DNA of 64,000 bases. Source: Cryobacterium tepidiphilum (GTDB lineage Bacteria; Actinomycetota; Actinomycetes; Actinomycetales; Microbacteriaceae). The DNA is taken from positions 1 to 64,000 of the forward strand of contig NZ_RDSR01000017.1 in NCBI RefSeq assembly GCF_003716325.1, given 5' to 3'. This document shows positions 1 through 8,676 of this stretch, piece after piece (position 1 is the first letter of the stretch; the number at the start of each line of letters is the position of its first letter). A model generated the notes under the pieces. The model searched no databases, was not told where the DNA came from, and was given only the letters and a program-made list of their open reading frames with translations. The position numbers and the translations under genes were made by a program.

Positions 1-184
1 GACATCCAGAAGCTGACGCTGACCATCATCACGACCCTGCATGAAACAAGTCTTAACCCAACCAACCGACCACCCCAGAGGCGCGCCTTAAACCGCCGAA
101 TTGTTCAGCAGCCTCCTAGAACCCGGACCGCAACCGTCGCATACTGAAAGGTGCGGTGACGGGCTTCGGGAAGAGGAGCATGCG
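1..184. other. leading intergenic stretch
   Basis: No convincing gene. One + frame (bases 3-44) ends with a histidine/aspartate-rich peptide and TGA and might be the last codons of a gene that begins before the window, but its codon usage is unlike the GC-rich genes here, so this is weak. A Shine-Dalgarno-like run (GGAAGAGGAG, about 169-178) at the right end belongs to the next gene. Confidence 0.4.
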
Positions 185-2326
185 ATGGCGGCATGGAACG
201 CGGATACGCTTGCGCGCACCGCAGGCGTCGGGGCGGTCACAATCGTCTTCGGCTCGTCATTCTGTGTCTCAGGAGCCAACGGTGACATTGACGCGAACCG
301 GCCCCACGGCTACTTCTTTCGAGACACGCGCCTCGTGTCTGAGTGGGACCTCTCCGTCAACGGACTCCCCGTTGAACCGCTGTCGTCCATGACCCCACAG
401 CCCTACCGGGCCACCTTCGTCGGGCGTGCCGGTCACGCGCCCGGACGCGCGGACTCGCCGCTCGTCGTGCAGCGGGAACGGCGAGTCGGAACCGGCCTTC
501 GGGAAGACATCACACTGCGCAACTTCTCCCGCGACGCCCTCGACTGCACGATCCAGCTTTCGTTCGACGCCGACTTCGCCGACATCTTCGAGGTGAAGGA
601 AGGCCGGGTGCAGCACAAGGGCGAGCACACGAGCATCCATCAGGCCGACCGCCTGGTGGTGGAGTCGGTGCGCGACGGAGAAGCGCGCGGGTTCGTCGTG
701 CACGCGCCGGATGCGACATTCGGACCAGACCGGCTCTCGTACCAGGTGACCGTCCCGGCCCATGGAAGCTGGATGCAGACCATCCAGGTGGTCCCGACGA
801 TCGATCACGTGGAGGTGGAGAGCAGTTTCCCGATCGACCAGCCGCTCAAGGAGTCCGAGCCGGCTCGCCGCTTCCTCGCCTGGCACTCCCACGTACCTGT
901 CGCATCCCTCGAGGACGACTCCATCGAAGACGTCATCGATCGCAGCCAGAAAGACATCGGGGCGCTGCGCATCTTCGACCCGCAGCATCCCGACCGCGCG
1001 GTGGTGGCCGCCGGCGCCCCGTGGTTCATGGCGCTCTTCGGCCGTGACTCCCTGCTCACCTCCTTGATGGCGCTGCCCGTCGATCCGTCGCTCGCCCTCG
1101 GCACGCTGCAGACCCTCGCGGGTCTGCAAGGCGACACGGTCGACCGGTTGACCGAGGAGCAGCCGGGCCGCATCCTGCACGAGGTGCGGCTCGGGTCCGA
1201 CGCCGGCCTCGCCCTCGGCGGCGGCAACGTCTATTACGGCACAGCGGATGCCACGCCGCTTTTCGTAGACCTGCTCGGCGAGCTGAGCCGCTGGGGCCTC
1301 TCCCCGGAGGCGCTCACCGACCTCCTGCCGCACGCCGATCGCGCCCTCGACTGGGCGCGCGATTACGGCGACCGCGACGGCGACGGCTTCATCGAATACC
1401 AGCGGATGAACGACCACGGCCTGATCAACCAGGGCTGGAAGGACTCATGGGACGGCATCAACTTCGCGGACGGCACCCTGGCCGAGCCGCCGATCGCGCT
1501 CTGCGAGATCCAGGGGTACCTCTACCGCGCCTACCTGTCCCGCGCGCTTCTCGCGAAGCAGCTGGAGAACGGTGACAGCGCCGCGAAGTGGACGAAGAAG
1601 GCGGCCGAGCTGAAGGCCGAGTTCAACAAGCGGTTCTGGCTCCCGGATCGCGGGTACTTCGCGATCGCCCTCGACAAGGACAAGCGTCCCGTGGACTCCT
1701 GCGCGTCGAACATGGGCCACTGCCTGTGGAGCGGCATCGTCGATGACGACAAGGCGGCATCCGTTGCAGAGCACCTGATGTCGCCCCAGATGTTCACCGG
1801 CTGGGGTGTGCGCACGCTCGCCTCGAACATGGGCGCATACAACCCGGCGAGCTATCACAACGGCTCCGTCTGGCCCCACGACAACGCGCTGATCGCCGCA
1901 GGGCTGATGCGCTATGGATTCGTGGAGGAGGCGCGGCGGATCGCGTTCGGACTGTTCGAGGCGGCCGACTTCTTCGGCGACCGACTGCCCGAGCTGTTCT
2001 GCGGATTCGACCGCAGTGAGTACACCGAGCCCGTGACGTATCCCAACTCCTGCTCCCCGCAGGCGTGGGCAGCCGCGACCCCGCTGTACCTCATCCGTAC
2101 CCTGCTGCGCTTCGACCCCAACGTTCCCACCCACGAAGTGTGGCTGGCCCCGGCACTTCCCGAGGATTTCGGCGACCTGCAGGTCGACAACCTTCCCCTT
2201 GCCGGAGCGCGACTCACGATCGACGTGGTGAACGAGAAGACGAGCGTTTCCGGCCTGCCGGAGAACATGACCCTGCACCGGGAGCCGCGACCCGTGCACG
2301 CAGAAATCGTTCACCTCTCCCGGTGA
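185..2326 (+). CDS. glycogen debranching (amylo-alpha-1,6-glucosidase-type) protein
   Basis: About 713 aa. The N-terminal part (residues ~10-210) looks like the beta-rich GDE N-terminal domain (GDIDANRPHGYFFRDTRLVSEW). The rest is an (alpha/alpha)6 glucosidase barrel with ALFGRDSL, GWKDSWDG and SYHNGSVWPHDN, typical of bacterial GDE_C/MGH1-like proteins. Likely role: hydrolysis of alpha-glucosidic linkages in glycogen-like or storage oligosaccharides in the cytoplasm; no signal peptide is seen. I chose ATG 185 because it follows a GGAAGAGGAG ribosome-binding site, whereas the frame is open further upstream without one. The glycosyltransferase gene follows at once, so the pair is probably one operon. 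The exact substrate is inferred from family only. Confidence 0.85.
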   Translation: MAAWNADTLARTAGVGAVTIVFGSSFCVSGANGDIDANRPHGYFFRDTRLVSEWDLSVNGLPVEPLSSMTPQPYRATFVGRAGHAPGRADSPLVVQRERRVGTGLREDITLRNFSRDALDCTIQLSFDADFADIFEVKEGRVQHKGEHTSIHQADRLVVESVRDGEARGFVVHAPDATFGPDRLSYQVTVPAHGSWMQTIQVVPTIDHVEVESSFPIDQPLKESEPARRFLAWHSHVPVASLEDDSIEDVIDRSQKDIGALRIFDPQHPDRAVVAAGAPWFMALFGRDSLLTSLMALPVDPSLALGTLQTLAGLQGDTVDRLTEEQPGRILHEVRLGSDAGLALGGGNVYYGTADATPLFVDLLGELSRWGLSPEALTDLLPHADRALDWARDYGDRDGDGFIEYQRMNDHGLINQGWKDSWDGINFADGTLAEPPIALCEIQGYLYRAYLSRALLAKQLENGDSAAKWTKKAAELKAEFNKRFWLPDRGYFAIALDKDKRPVDSCASNMGHCLWSGIVDDDKAASVAEHLMSPQMFTGWGVRTLASNMGAYNPASYHNGSVWPHDNALIAAGLMRYGFVEEARRIAFGLFEAADFFGDRLPELFCGFDRSEYTEPVTYPNSCSPQAWAAATPLYLIRTLLRFDPNVPTHEVWLAPALPEDFGDLQVDNLPLAGARLTIDVVNEKTSVSGLPENMTLHREPRPVHAEIVHLSR

Positions 2327-2331
2327 CCGGC

Positions 2332-3375
2332 ATGCGCATCGGCATCGTCGCGCCGCCCTGGCTGCCCGTGCCGCCGCCGGGGTACGGGGGGATCGAATCC
2401 GCCGTCGACACCCTCGCGGTGGCGCTCCAGGCGGCCGGCAACGAGGTGGTTCTGGCCGCGTCGGATGACAGCACCTGCCCGGTGGAGCGCCTTCCCGGCT
2501 TCCCGCCGGCCGACCCAACCGCCGTCGGCAGCACCCTCGAAGAACTGCGGCACGTGGCGCTCGCCTACCCGCAGCTGACGGGGGTCGACGTGATCCACGA
2601 CCACACCCTCGCCGGGCCGCTGTACCGCAACCGTCCGCCCCGCGTTCCCGTGGCCGCAACCGTGCACGGGCCCTTCGTCCCGGCGATGCTCGATGTCTAC
2701 CGAGCCATGTCCCGGGACGTATCCCTCGTCGCCATCTCGCACAGCCAGGCCGCCACCGCCGCAGGCGTGCGGGTGAGCAGGGTGATCCACCACGCCATCC
2801 AGTACGTCGACGTACCCGTGGGAGCCGGGCGAGGCGGCTACGCGTGCTTCCTGGGCCGGATGGATCCGAGCAAGGGGGTGCTCGAGGCGATCCGGATCGC
2901 TCGCATCGCGGGAATCCCGCTTCGCATCGCCGCCAAGATGCGCGACCACAGTGAGCACGACTACTTCACGGAGGTCATCCGCCCGCTCCTCGGACCGTCC
3001 GTGGAGTTCATCGGAGAACTGGGCACCGCTGAGAAGTACGACCTGCTGGGAGGCGCCCTTGCGCTCGTGAATCCGCTGCAGTGGGCTGAACCGTTCGGCA
3101 TGGTGATGATCGAGTCGCTGGCCGCCGGCACGCCGGTCGTCGCGACGCCGCGCGGGTCGGCTCCGGAGATCGTCGACGACGGCCGCACCGGGTACCTCCG
3201 AGACGGCGAAGCCGCTCTTGTGCAGGCACTGCAGCGGGCGGGGGAGCTCGACCGGGGACTGTGCCGCATGGCGGTCGAGGAGCGATTCGGTCCGGAGCGC
3301 ATGGCGAGCGAGCACCTCGAGCTGTACCGACGGATGCTCGGCGGGAATAGCCAGCCGCAGGCATCCGTTGTATAG
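2332..3375 (+). CDS. GT4-family glycosyltransferase
   Basis: About 347 aa with the GT-B fold of family 4. N-terminal acceptor-side domain with the GYGGIE loop (PPPGYGGIESAVDTLAVAL), a central FLGRMDPSKG segment, and the C-terminal nucleotide-sugar site EPFGMVMIESLAAGTPVVATPRGSAPEIV. It should move a sugar from an NDP or GDP donor; the acceptor is unknown. ATG 2332 gives the usual MRIGIVAPPW start. An in-frame GTG at 2323 overlaps the stop of the debranching gene and would add three residues, so translational coupling is likely. Its stop codon lies inside a candidate -10 box for the downstream tmRNA. Confidence 0.85.
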   Translation: MRIGIVAPPWLPVPPPGYGGIESAVDTLAVALQAAGNEVVLAASDDSTCPVERLPGFPPADPTAVGSTLEELRHVALAYPQLTGVDVIHDHTLAGPLYRNRPPRVPVAATVHGPFVPAMLDVYRAMSRDVSLVAISHSQAATAAGVRVSRVIHHAIQYVDVPVGAGRGGYACFLGRMDPSKGVLEAIRIARIAGIPLRIAAKMRDHSEHDYFTEVIRPLLGPSVEFIGELGTAEKYDLLGGALALVNPLQWAEPFGMVMIESLAAGTPVVATPRGSAPEIVDDGRTGYLRDGEAALVQALQRAGELDRGLCRMAVEERFGPERMASEHLELYRRMLGGNSQPQASVV

Positions 3376-3376
3376 T
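3371..3376 (+). promoter_or_regulatory. candidate tmRNA -10 box (TATAGT)
   Basis: TATAGT overlaps the stop of the glycosyltransferase gene. Initiation ~7 nt downstream would give a precursor with a ~70-nt 5' leader that contains the processing stem described around the tmRNA. No good -35 is visible, so this is tentative. Confidence 0.4.
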
Positions 3377-3384
3377 GAAAGGCT

Positions 3385-3404
3385 GCACCGGGAAAAGCCG
3401 GTGC
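3385..3404 (+). terminator. GC hairpin after the glycosyltransferase gene
   Basis: GCACCGG (3385-3391) and CCGGTGC (3398-3404) form a perfect 7-bp stem around a GAAAAG loop. There is no T tract, only GGATTT, so it is at best a weak terminator. It could equally be a structure at the 5' end of the tmRNA precursor. Confidence 0.4.
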
Positions 3405-3414
3405 GGATTTGGCA

Positions 3415-3437
3415 ACTCAACAGCGTGTGACAGGACC
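3415..3437 (+). repeat. left arm of inverted repeat flanking tmRNA
   Basis: ACTCAAC (3415-3421) and GTGTGACAGGACC (3425-3437) are complementary to 3833-3852 on the far side of the tmRNA, giving 20 paired bases with a 3-nt bulge (AGC). The arms lie just outside both mature ends, so the precursor can close on itself; see the partner arm. Confidence 0.7.
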
Positions 3438-3454
3438 CACCATCAGGTGACCAT

Positions 3455-3830
3455 GGGGATGATCGGTTTCGACATTGCCTGAGCAACTGTGAGAAGCGGG
3501 TCGAGGATGCAGGGTTATCTCGTAAACGATCTCTGCAAAACAATAAGTGCCAATTCAAAGCGCACTGACTTCGCCCTCGCTGCCTAAGCGAGCGCACTAA
3601 AGAAGTCCGTCAGGCCGGGAACGCCCTCTACCCGGACCCTGGCGCCAGCTAGAGGGCTTGCTCCTACATTGCGCCGCGGGGTGTAGGGGGACTCTAACGG
3701 AGGCTGGGCTCGTCGGATTAGGTGCCAGTGGCAAATTCCGGAGCCGAGTAGAACGCATTCACTGGATACACCCGTAGAAGGCACATGACCACAGCGATGG
3801 ACGGGGGTTCAATTCCCCCCATCTCCACCA
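3455..3830 (+). ncRNA. ssrA: transfer-messenger RNA (tmRNA)
   Basis: The 5' end GGGGAUGAUCGGUUUCGAC and the 3' end with a T-arm (GGTTCAATTCCCCC) and ATCTCCACCA form the tRNA-Ala-like domain; the acceptor stem GGGGAU/AUCUCC pairs with one G-U. The resume codon is most likely GCC at 3549, and the tag frame 3549-3587 reads ANSKRTDFALAA followed by TAA, a normal actinobacterial degradation tag ending in ALAA. Role: with SmpB and EF-Tu it rescues ribosomes stalled on broken mRNAs and marks the product for proteolysis. smpB is not in this window. CCA is encoded at 3828-3830. Confidence 0.96.
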
Positions 3831-3832
3831 CT

Positions 3833-3852
3833 GGTCCTGTCACACGTTGAGT
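3833..3852 (+). repeat. right arm of inverted repeat flanking tmRNA
   Basis: Reverse complement of 3415-3437 apart from a 3-nt bulge. It begins two bases after the encoded CCA. Such a stem would hold the ends of pre-tmRNA together and place the cleavage sites in single-stranded sequence. Confidence 0.7.
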
Positions 3853-4038
3853 GAGTGCCGCTGTTGGCTGGCGCCGATCCCGCATGGGCTGTCCGTGGGG
3901 CACATGGCGCCGCCGGTTGCGAAAGCAGGACCGATCAGGCGGATGTCATCAAAAACAGGAGAGATCGACCTGATTTCAGCGGCAGATCCTGTTTCCGCAA
4001 CGGATGCCGGGGGTCGGTGACGAAAGCGGCGGGTGCGG

Positions 4039-4971
4039 TCACGACGAGCGATGCGTCGACGCCGACATCTGCTTCGCGGCCTCCACGAGCATCCCGGTCA
4101 TCGCGTGCTCGACGGGCGTCGGACGGCTCTCTTTCATGCGGCCGAGAAGGATGCGGCGGTGCGGCACCTCGCCGGAGAGCGGCACGACCCGCACGTCGTT
4201 GCGCAGCACGCTGAGCGCGAGACGCGGCACCAGGGAGATGCCGAGGCCCACGGCCACCATCGCCTGCGCCTCCTGGTAGTCGTTCGCCTCGTAGGCGACC
4301 TTCGGGTAGAACCCGTGGTGGTTCGTCGCGCGCACGATCGCCTCGATCATCGGGTGGCGTTCGGCGCGCACCACCCAGTACTCGTCGAGGAGCTCGCGCA
4401 CTTCCACCGTCGACCGGGACGCGAGCGGGTGGTTCTTCGACACCACGAGGTCGGTGGGGTCGTCCATGAGGTGCAGGAGCGTCAGGTCGGGCAGGTCCAG
4501 CCGCGACCACTGGTACTCCCACAGCAGGCTCATCGAGATCTCCCGGCTGGTGAGGCGGTCGATGAGGGCCTGGTTGCGGAAGCTGCTCACCGAGAGTTCG
4601 ATGCTCGGATACTCGCCTCGGAACCGGCTGATCGCCGCCGGCAGCAGCGACGACCCTACCGTGGGGAAGGTGCCCATGTGCAGCGAGCCGGAGCGGACGC
4701 CCGCGATGTCGTCGAGGGAGTGCTGTAACGAACGCAGCTGACCCTGGATCTGCTCGGCGTGGTCGACGACCGCCTGACCCGCGTCGGTGAGGAAGATCCC
4801 ACGGCTGTGGCGCTGCAGAAGCGGCTGCCCGGCCTCGATCTCGAGCTTGCGGAGTTGCTGCGAGATGGCCGAGACAGAATAGCCGAGCGCATCCGCCGCC
4901 TTCGTCATCGTGCCGTGGTGCGCCACCTTCGCAAGCAGGAGCACGCGTTCGGCGCTGGCGGTTCCGATCAT
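4039..4971 (-). CDS. LysR-family transcriptional regulator
   Basis: About 310 aa. Residues ~5-64 are the LysR winged helix-turn-helix (GTMTKAADALGYSVSAISQQLRKLEIEAGQPLLQRHSRG); the remainder is the periplasmic-binding-like effector domain. It lies 25 bp downstream of, and in the same direction as, the HpcH/HpaI aldolase gene and borders the polycarboxylate island, so it probably regulates that cluster in response to a pathway intermediate. The start is supported by a TAACCT -10 box six bases before the ATG, which implies a leaderless transcript. The ligand is not predictable. Confidence 0.9.
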   Translation of the reverse strand: MIGTASAERVLLLAKVAHHGTMTKAADALGYSVSAISQQLRKLEIEAGQPLLQRHSRGIFLTDAGQAVVDHAEQIQGQLRSLQHSLDDIAGVRSGSLHMGTFPTVGSSLLPAAISRFRGEYPSIELSVSSFRNQALIDRLTSREISMSLLWEYQWSRLDLPDLTLLHLMDDPTDLVVSKNHPLASRSTVEVRELLDEYWVVRAERHPMIEAIVRATNHHGFYPKVAYEANDYQEAQAMVAVGLGISLVPRLALSVLRNDVRVVPLSGEVPHRRILLGRMKESRPTPVEHAMTGMLVEAAKQMSASTHRSS

Positions 4972-4977
4972 GAGTGA

Positions 4978-4983
4978 AGGTTA
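4978..4983 (-). promoter_or_regulatory. leaderless -10 box of the LysR gene
   Basis: Reading the minus strand, TAACCT is followed by six bases and the ATG. It sits inside GTTAGCTTAAC, whose GTTA/TAAC ends are an inverted repeat that could be an autoregulatory LysR half-site pair. Confidence 0.5.
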
Positions 4984-4996
4984 GCTTAACGGATGC

Positions 4997-5785
4997 TCAG
5001 CCGCGTTGCGTGAGGGCCGTGAGCTCGTCCCACCCGGCCCGGTAGGCGTTCGCCAGGATCATCTCGGGCTGGTGGTAGACGATGAACCGTGCCCCCAGCT
5101 CGATCCATTCGCGCGCGTCCTCGGGGGAGTAGGCGAGCACGCCGGCCGTTCCACCGGCGGCGGCAACCCGTCCCACGAAGTCGCGCGCGGCCGCGAGCAC
5201 GTCGGGGTGATTCGGGGCGTACCCGAGGCCGAGCTTCACCGACAGGTCGCCCCGGCCCAGCATGAGAACGTCGATGCCCTCGGCGATGATGGCCTCGACG
5301 TTCTCGAGGCCCACGGGCGTCTCGATGAGGCACACGGTCGCGACCGACTCATTCGACCAGGCCAGGAATTTTCCGAAGTCGTGCCGCTGCGCGCCGTGGC
5401 CCGAAGCCCGCGCCGCGGAGCAGAGCGTGCGGTCACCGGCCGGCGGGTAGTGTGAGAGCCGGAAGATCGCCCGCGCATCGTCCGCCGTCTCGATCATCGG
5501 CAGCACGATGCCGCCCGCACCGGTGTCGAGCGCCCAGAGGATCTCCTTCTCGTCGACGTGGCGGAGGCGCACCAGCGGCGTCACTCCCGCGGCCTCGCAG
5601 GCCCGCACCATGGTGAGCACCGTCTGCTCATCGGCGCCGGCGTGCTCCATGTCAATGATGAGGAAGTCGTACCCGATCGCACCGAGGATCTCCCCGATCG
5701 CGGGTTCCTGCAGCAGCGTGAGGCTGCCGAGCGCGATCCCGCCGTCCCGGAGCGTGCTGCTGACTCTGTTGCGCTGTGGGTACAT
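4997..5785 (-). CDS. HpcH/HpaI-family aldolase
   Basis: About 262 aa, normal size for class II metal-dependent 4-hydroxy-2-oxoacid aldolases. Visible motifs are IIDMEHAG near residue 45, GAGGIVLPMIETADDA, and LIETPVGLENVEAI...GRGDLS, which carry the metal-ligand glutamate and aspartate. Expected reaction: reversible retro-aldol cleavage giving pyruvate or oxaloacetate plus an aldehyde. ATG 5785 has a GAGGGAGCC ribosome-binding site. It is divergent from the MmgE/PrpD genes across a 126-bp gap. In this cluster it is a good candidate for the carbon-chain cleaving step, an inference from neighbours. Confidence 0.88.
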   Translation of the reverse strand: MYPQRNRVSSTLRDGGIALGSLTLLQEPAIGEILGAIGYDFLIIDMEHAGADEQTVLTMVRACEAAGVTPLVRLRHVDEKEILWALDTGAGGIVLPMIETADDARAIFRLSHYPPAGDRTLCSAARASGHGAQRHDFGKFLAWSNESVATVCLIETPVGLENVEAIIAEGIDVLMLGRGDLSVKLGLGYAPNHPDVLAAARDFVGRVAAAGGTAGVLAYSPEDAREWIELGARFIVYHQPEMILANAYRAGWDELTALTQRG

Positions 5786-5911
5786 CTGAGGCTCCCTCGC
5801 TGTCGATGCGTCGTCACGACCATATCGTCCGGAGTCCGAGTTCCACACTTGACGCACCGGCCCTCGACCCGCGACGCTACTACCGGGCGTCTCCCTCACC
5901 CGCGGAGCCGA

Positions 5912-7306
5912 ATGCCCGATCCCTTCCGACAACGACGACCGGAGACGCTCATCACTGCTGCAAGCCGATTGGCCGACCATTTCACCTCGATGACCTGGGA
6001 CAGCGTGCCCACCGAACAGGCAGACCAGCTCGGGCGGTTCCTCTTCGACTACCTCGGCGTGGCGGTGAACGGCAGCCAGACGGCCACCGGGCGCATCCTG
6101 GGCGACTTCGCCGCTGAGCAGGGCGGGCCGGAACAGGCGAGCGTCATCGGCCACGCCGGGCGCGCGACGGCGGTGAACGCCGCGTTCGCCAACGCCGTGT
6201 CGGAGCACAGCATCGAACTCGACGACATCGACGAACTGGCCCTGTTCCACTACGGGCCGCCGGTGCTCTCCGCCGCGCTCGCCGTTGCGCAGTGGCAGCG
6301 CCGTGACGGGCGCGCCTTCCTGACGGCGGTCCTCGCCGGGTGCGAGGCCATGTCCCGGATCAGCCGCGCCACCAACAACGCGCTGCGCAACCGCGGCTTC
6401 CACACCACGCCCACGTGCGGTGTGTTCGGCGCGGCCGTGAGCGCCGGACTGCTGCTCGGGCTCGACCGTGACCAGCTCACCAGCGCGCTCGGCCTGGCCG
6501 GGGCGCAGGCCTCGGGACTCATGGAGATGTACGGCCCATCGATGCAGAAGCGATTCAACCCTGGCCCGGCTGCCCGAAACGGCGTCACCGCCGCCATCCT
6601 CGCGCAGAAGGGCTTCACGGGCGCCGACACGATCCTCGAGGGTGAACGCGGATTCGGGAACGCCTTCGCCGACGGCCTCGACGCCGACGCCCTGCTCGAC
6701 GGCCTCGGCACCGACATACCCGTGCTCATCGAGCACAAGCCGTACTCCGCGGCGCGCCCGATCCACAACGCGATCGACTGTGCCCTCGACATCCGCTCGC
6801 GCATGGGCGACGCCGTGCAGCGGCATGTGAGCGACATCACCGGCATCACCGTCCGCAGGCATCCCGACTGGGCCGGGTACCACCTGAACCCGGCCCCGCA
6901 GACCTTCCATGAGGCCCAGGTGAGCCTGCCGTACGCCGTCGCCGCGGCGTTCACCTTCGGCCGCGCCCTGCCCGACCAGTTCGCCGGCGAGAACCTCTGC
7001 CGGGACGACCTGCGCGCCCTCAGCGCGCGCGTCATCGTGGAGCCCGACGAGTCGTTGGCGCGCGGCGTCTCCTGCGCGATGACCGTCGACTTCGCCGACG
7101 GACGCCGCGAGACGAGCGTGGTCGACGACCCGAAAGGTTCGATCCTGAACCCGATGACGACCGCCGACCTGCGCGAGAAGTTCCGGTTTCTCACGACCGG
7201 ACTGCTGCCGGCGGATGCCCCGGAGCGGGTGGAGGCGATGGTCGCCGACCTGCCCAACCAGGCCGACCTCGACGGACTGTTCGACCTGCTGGTGGTCAAG
7301 GCATGA
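5912..7306 (+). CDS. MmgE/PrpD family protein (first copy)
   Basis: About 464 aa, all-helical MmgE/PrpD family, which includes 2-methylcitrate dehydratase PrpD and cis-aconitate decarboxylase. The family signature is seen in EHSIELDDIDELALFHYGPPVLSAALAVAQ and HTTPTCGVFGAAVSAGLLLGLD, and in HKPYSAARPIHNAIDCAL. It likely dehydrates or decarboxylates a tricarboxylic acid in the cytoplasm; which of these cannot be decided. The frame is open upstream, but ATG 5912 gives the family-typical N-terminus (ITAASRLADHF). Its stop overlaps the next start by four bases, so the two paralogues are translationally coupled. Confidence 0.88.
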   Translation: MPDPFRQRRPETLITAASRLADHFTSMTWDSVPTEQADQLGRFLFDYLGVAVNGSQTATGRILGDFAAEQGGPEQASVIGHAGRATAVNAAFANAVSEHSIELDDIDELALFHYGPPVLSAALAVAQWQRRDGRAFLTAVLAGCEAMSRISRATNNALRNRGFHTTPTCGVFGAAVSAGLLLGLDRDQLTSALGLAGAQASGLMEMYGPSMQKRFNPGPAARNGVTAAILAQKGFTGADTILEGERGFGNAFADGLDADALLDGLGTDIPVLIEHKPYSAARPIHNAIDCALDIRSRMGDAVQRHVSDITGITVRRHPDWAGYHLNPAPQTFHEAQVSLPYAVAAAFTFGRALPDQFAGENLCRDDLRALSARVIVEPDESLARGVSCAMTVDFADGRRETSVVDDPKGSILNPMTTADLREKFRFLTTGLLPADAPERVEAMVADLPNQADLDGLFDLLVVKA

Positions 7307-8673
7307 GGGACGGCGCGACCGCGCAGCTCGCCGGCTTCGCGGCACGCCTGCGCTTCGACGACCTGCCGGACGCCGTCGTCGAGCACGCCAAGCTGTGCCT
7401 GCTCGACACAATCGGCTGCGGGCTGTTCGGATCGACCCTTCCGTGGGTGGAAATCCTGCGCGAGACGATCGCTGCCGTCGACGACGGTCGTCGCGCGCGC
7501 CTGTGGGGGAGCGGTGGGGCCGCATCCGTCCCGAATGCCGCGCTCATCAACGGAACCGCCGTGCACGCCTTCGAACTCGACGACCTGCACCCGCGCTCGA
7601 TCCTGCACCCGGGCGCGGTCGTGGTGAGCGCCGCCATGGCGGCGGCCGCGCACACCGGCTCGCGCTCGGGACGGGATCTCGTGACCGCGCTCGTCGCGGG
7701 CTACGAGGTCGGTTCGCGGGTGGGGATGTCGATGGGGGCGGCGCACCTGTCGCAGGGCTGGCACCCCACCGGAACACACGGCACCCTCGCGGCAGCCGCG
7801 GGCGCCGGCTCGATGCTGGGGCTGGGCGACGACCAGATGCTCCACGCCCTCGGCACCGCCGGTTCGCAGTCGTCCGGGCTGATGTCCGCCCAGTTCTCGT
7901 CGATGGTCAAGCGGCTGAACGCGGGCCATGCCGCGCAGTCGGGCGTCACCGCCGCCCTGCTCGCGGAGCACGGCTTCCTGGGCATCCCCGACCTGCTCGA
8001 GAACAGCTACGGCGGTTACCTGTCCACGTTCTCGCCGAGCTCCGACATCGCCCTCGTCACCGAGGGCCTGGGGGAGGACTGGCAGGTGCTGCGGGTGGGC
8101 TTCAAGCCGTACTCGACCAACGGGAGCTGCCACCCGGCGATCGACGCACTGCTGGCGATGGAAGCGGAACACGGCATCACCGCAGCCGACGTCGACCGGG
8201 TCGAGATCGACTGCAGCACCGCCACCTTCAAGCACGTGGGCTGGCCGTACGAGCCGGTGAGCGTCACGAGCGCACAGATGAACCTTCCCTACATCGTCGC
8301 GGTCGTGCTCGCCGACGGCGACGCGTTCATCGACCAGTTCTCACCGGAGCGCATCACCGACCCGGAGCTCATCGAGTTCTCCCGGCGCGTGAAGGTGACC
8401 GCCGACCCGGAGATCGATGCGGCCGGGGACACGGCCCGGCACCTGACGAGGATCGCGGTGTTCCTGCACGACGGGCGCGTGCTCCGGGACGAGCGCAGGC
8501 ACGCGAGCGGCAGCGCCGCCTCACCGCTGCCCGCCGACGCCGTTGAGCGGAAGTTCTTCAAGCTGGCCCGCACCGCCGTTCCCGACGACGCCGCGAAGCG
8601 GATCAGGGACCTGGTCGCCACGATCGACGACCTGCCCGACCTGGCGGACTTCGCGTCCGCACTCGCCGGGTAG
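7303..8673 (+). CDS. MmgE/PrpD family protein (second copy)
   Basis: About 456 aa, paralogue of the preceding gene with motifs AFELDDLHPRSILHPGAVVVSAAMAAA and GWHPTGTHGTLAAAAGAGSMLGL. Unlike the first copy it carries the more usual GWHPTGTHG loop, so it may be the better model for the dehydratase active site, and the two could differ in substrate or act together. It starts inside the end of the first copy (ATGA overlap) and ends three bases before the convergent MFS gene. Confidence 0.88.
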   Translation: MRDGATAQLAGFAARLRFDDLPDAVVEHAKLCLLDTIGCGLFGSTLPWVEILRETIAAVDDGRRARLWGSGGAASVPNAALINGTAVHAFELDDLHPRSILHPGAVVVSAAMAAAAHTGSRSGRDLVTALVAGYEVGSRVGMSMGAAHLSQGWHPTGTHGTLAAAAGAGSMLGLGDDQMLHALGTAGSQSSGLMSAQFSSMVKRLNAGHAAQSGVTAALLAEHGFLGIPDLLENSYGGYLSTFSPSSDIALVTEGLGEDWQVLRVGFKPYSTNGSCHPAIDALLAMEAEHGITAADVDRVEIDCSTATFKHVGWPYEPVSVTSAQMNLPYIVAVVLADGDAFIDQFSPERITDPELIEFSRRVKVTADPEIDAAGDTARHLTRIAVFLHDGRVLRDERRHASGSAASPLPADAVERKFFKLARTAVPDDAAKRIRDLVATIDDLPDLADFASALAG

Positions 8674-8676
8674 CGC

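Noticed and set aside
1-44. possible C-terminus of an upstream gene
   Set aside because: Only 13 codons, with codon usage unlike this genome; cannot be judged without the sequence before the window.
3855-4214. 119-aa frame after the tmRNA
   Set aside because: No ribosome-binding site or motif, and it runs antisense into the LysR gene.
4997-7525. 842-aa minus-strand open frame running past the aldolase
   Set aside because: Only the part below 5785 has family similarity and a ribosome-binding site; the rest is the antisense shadow of the GC-rich MmgE/PrpD genes.
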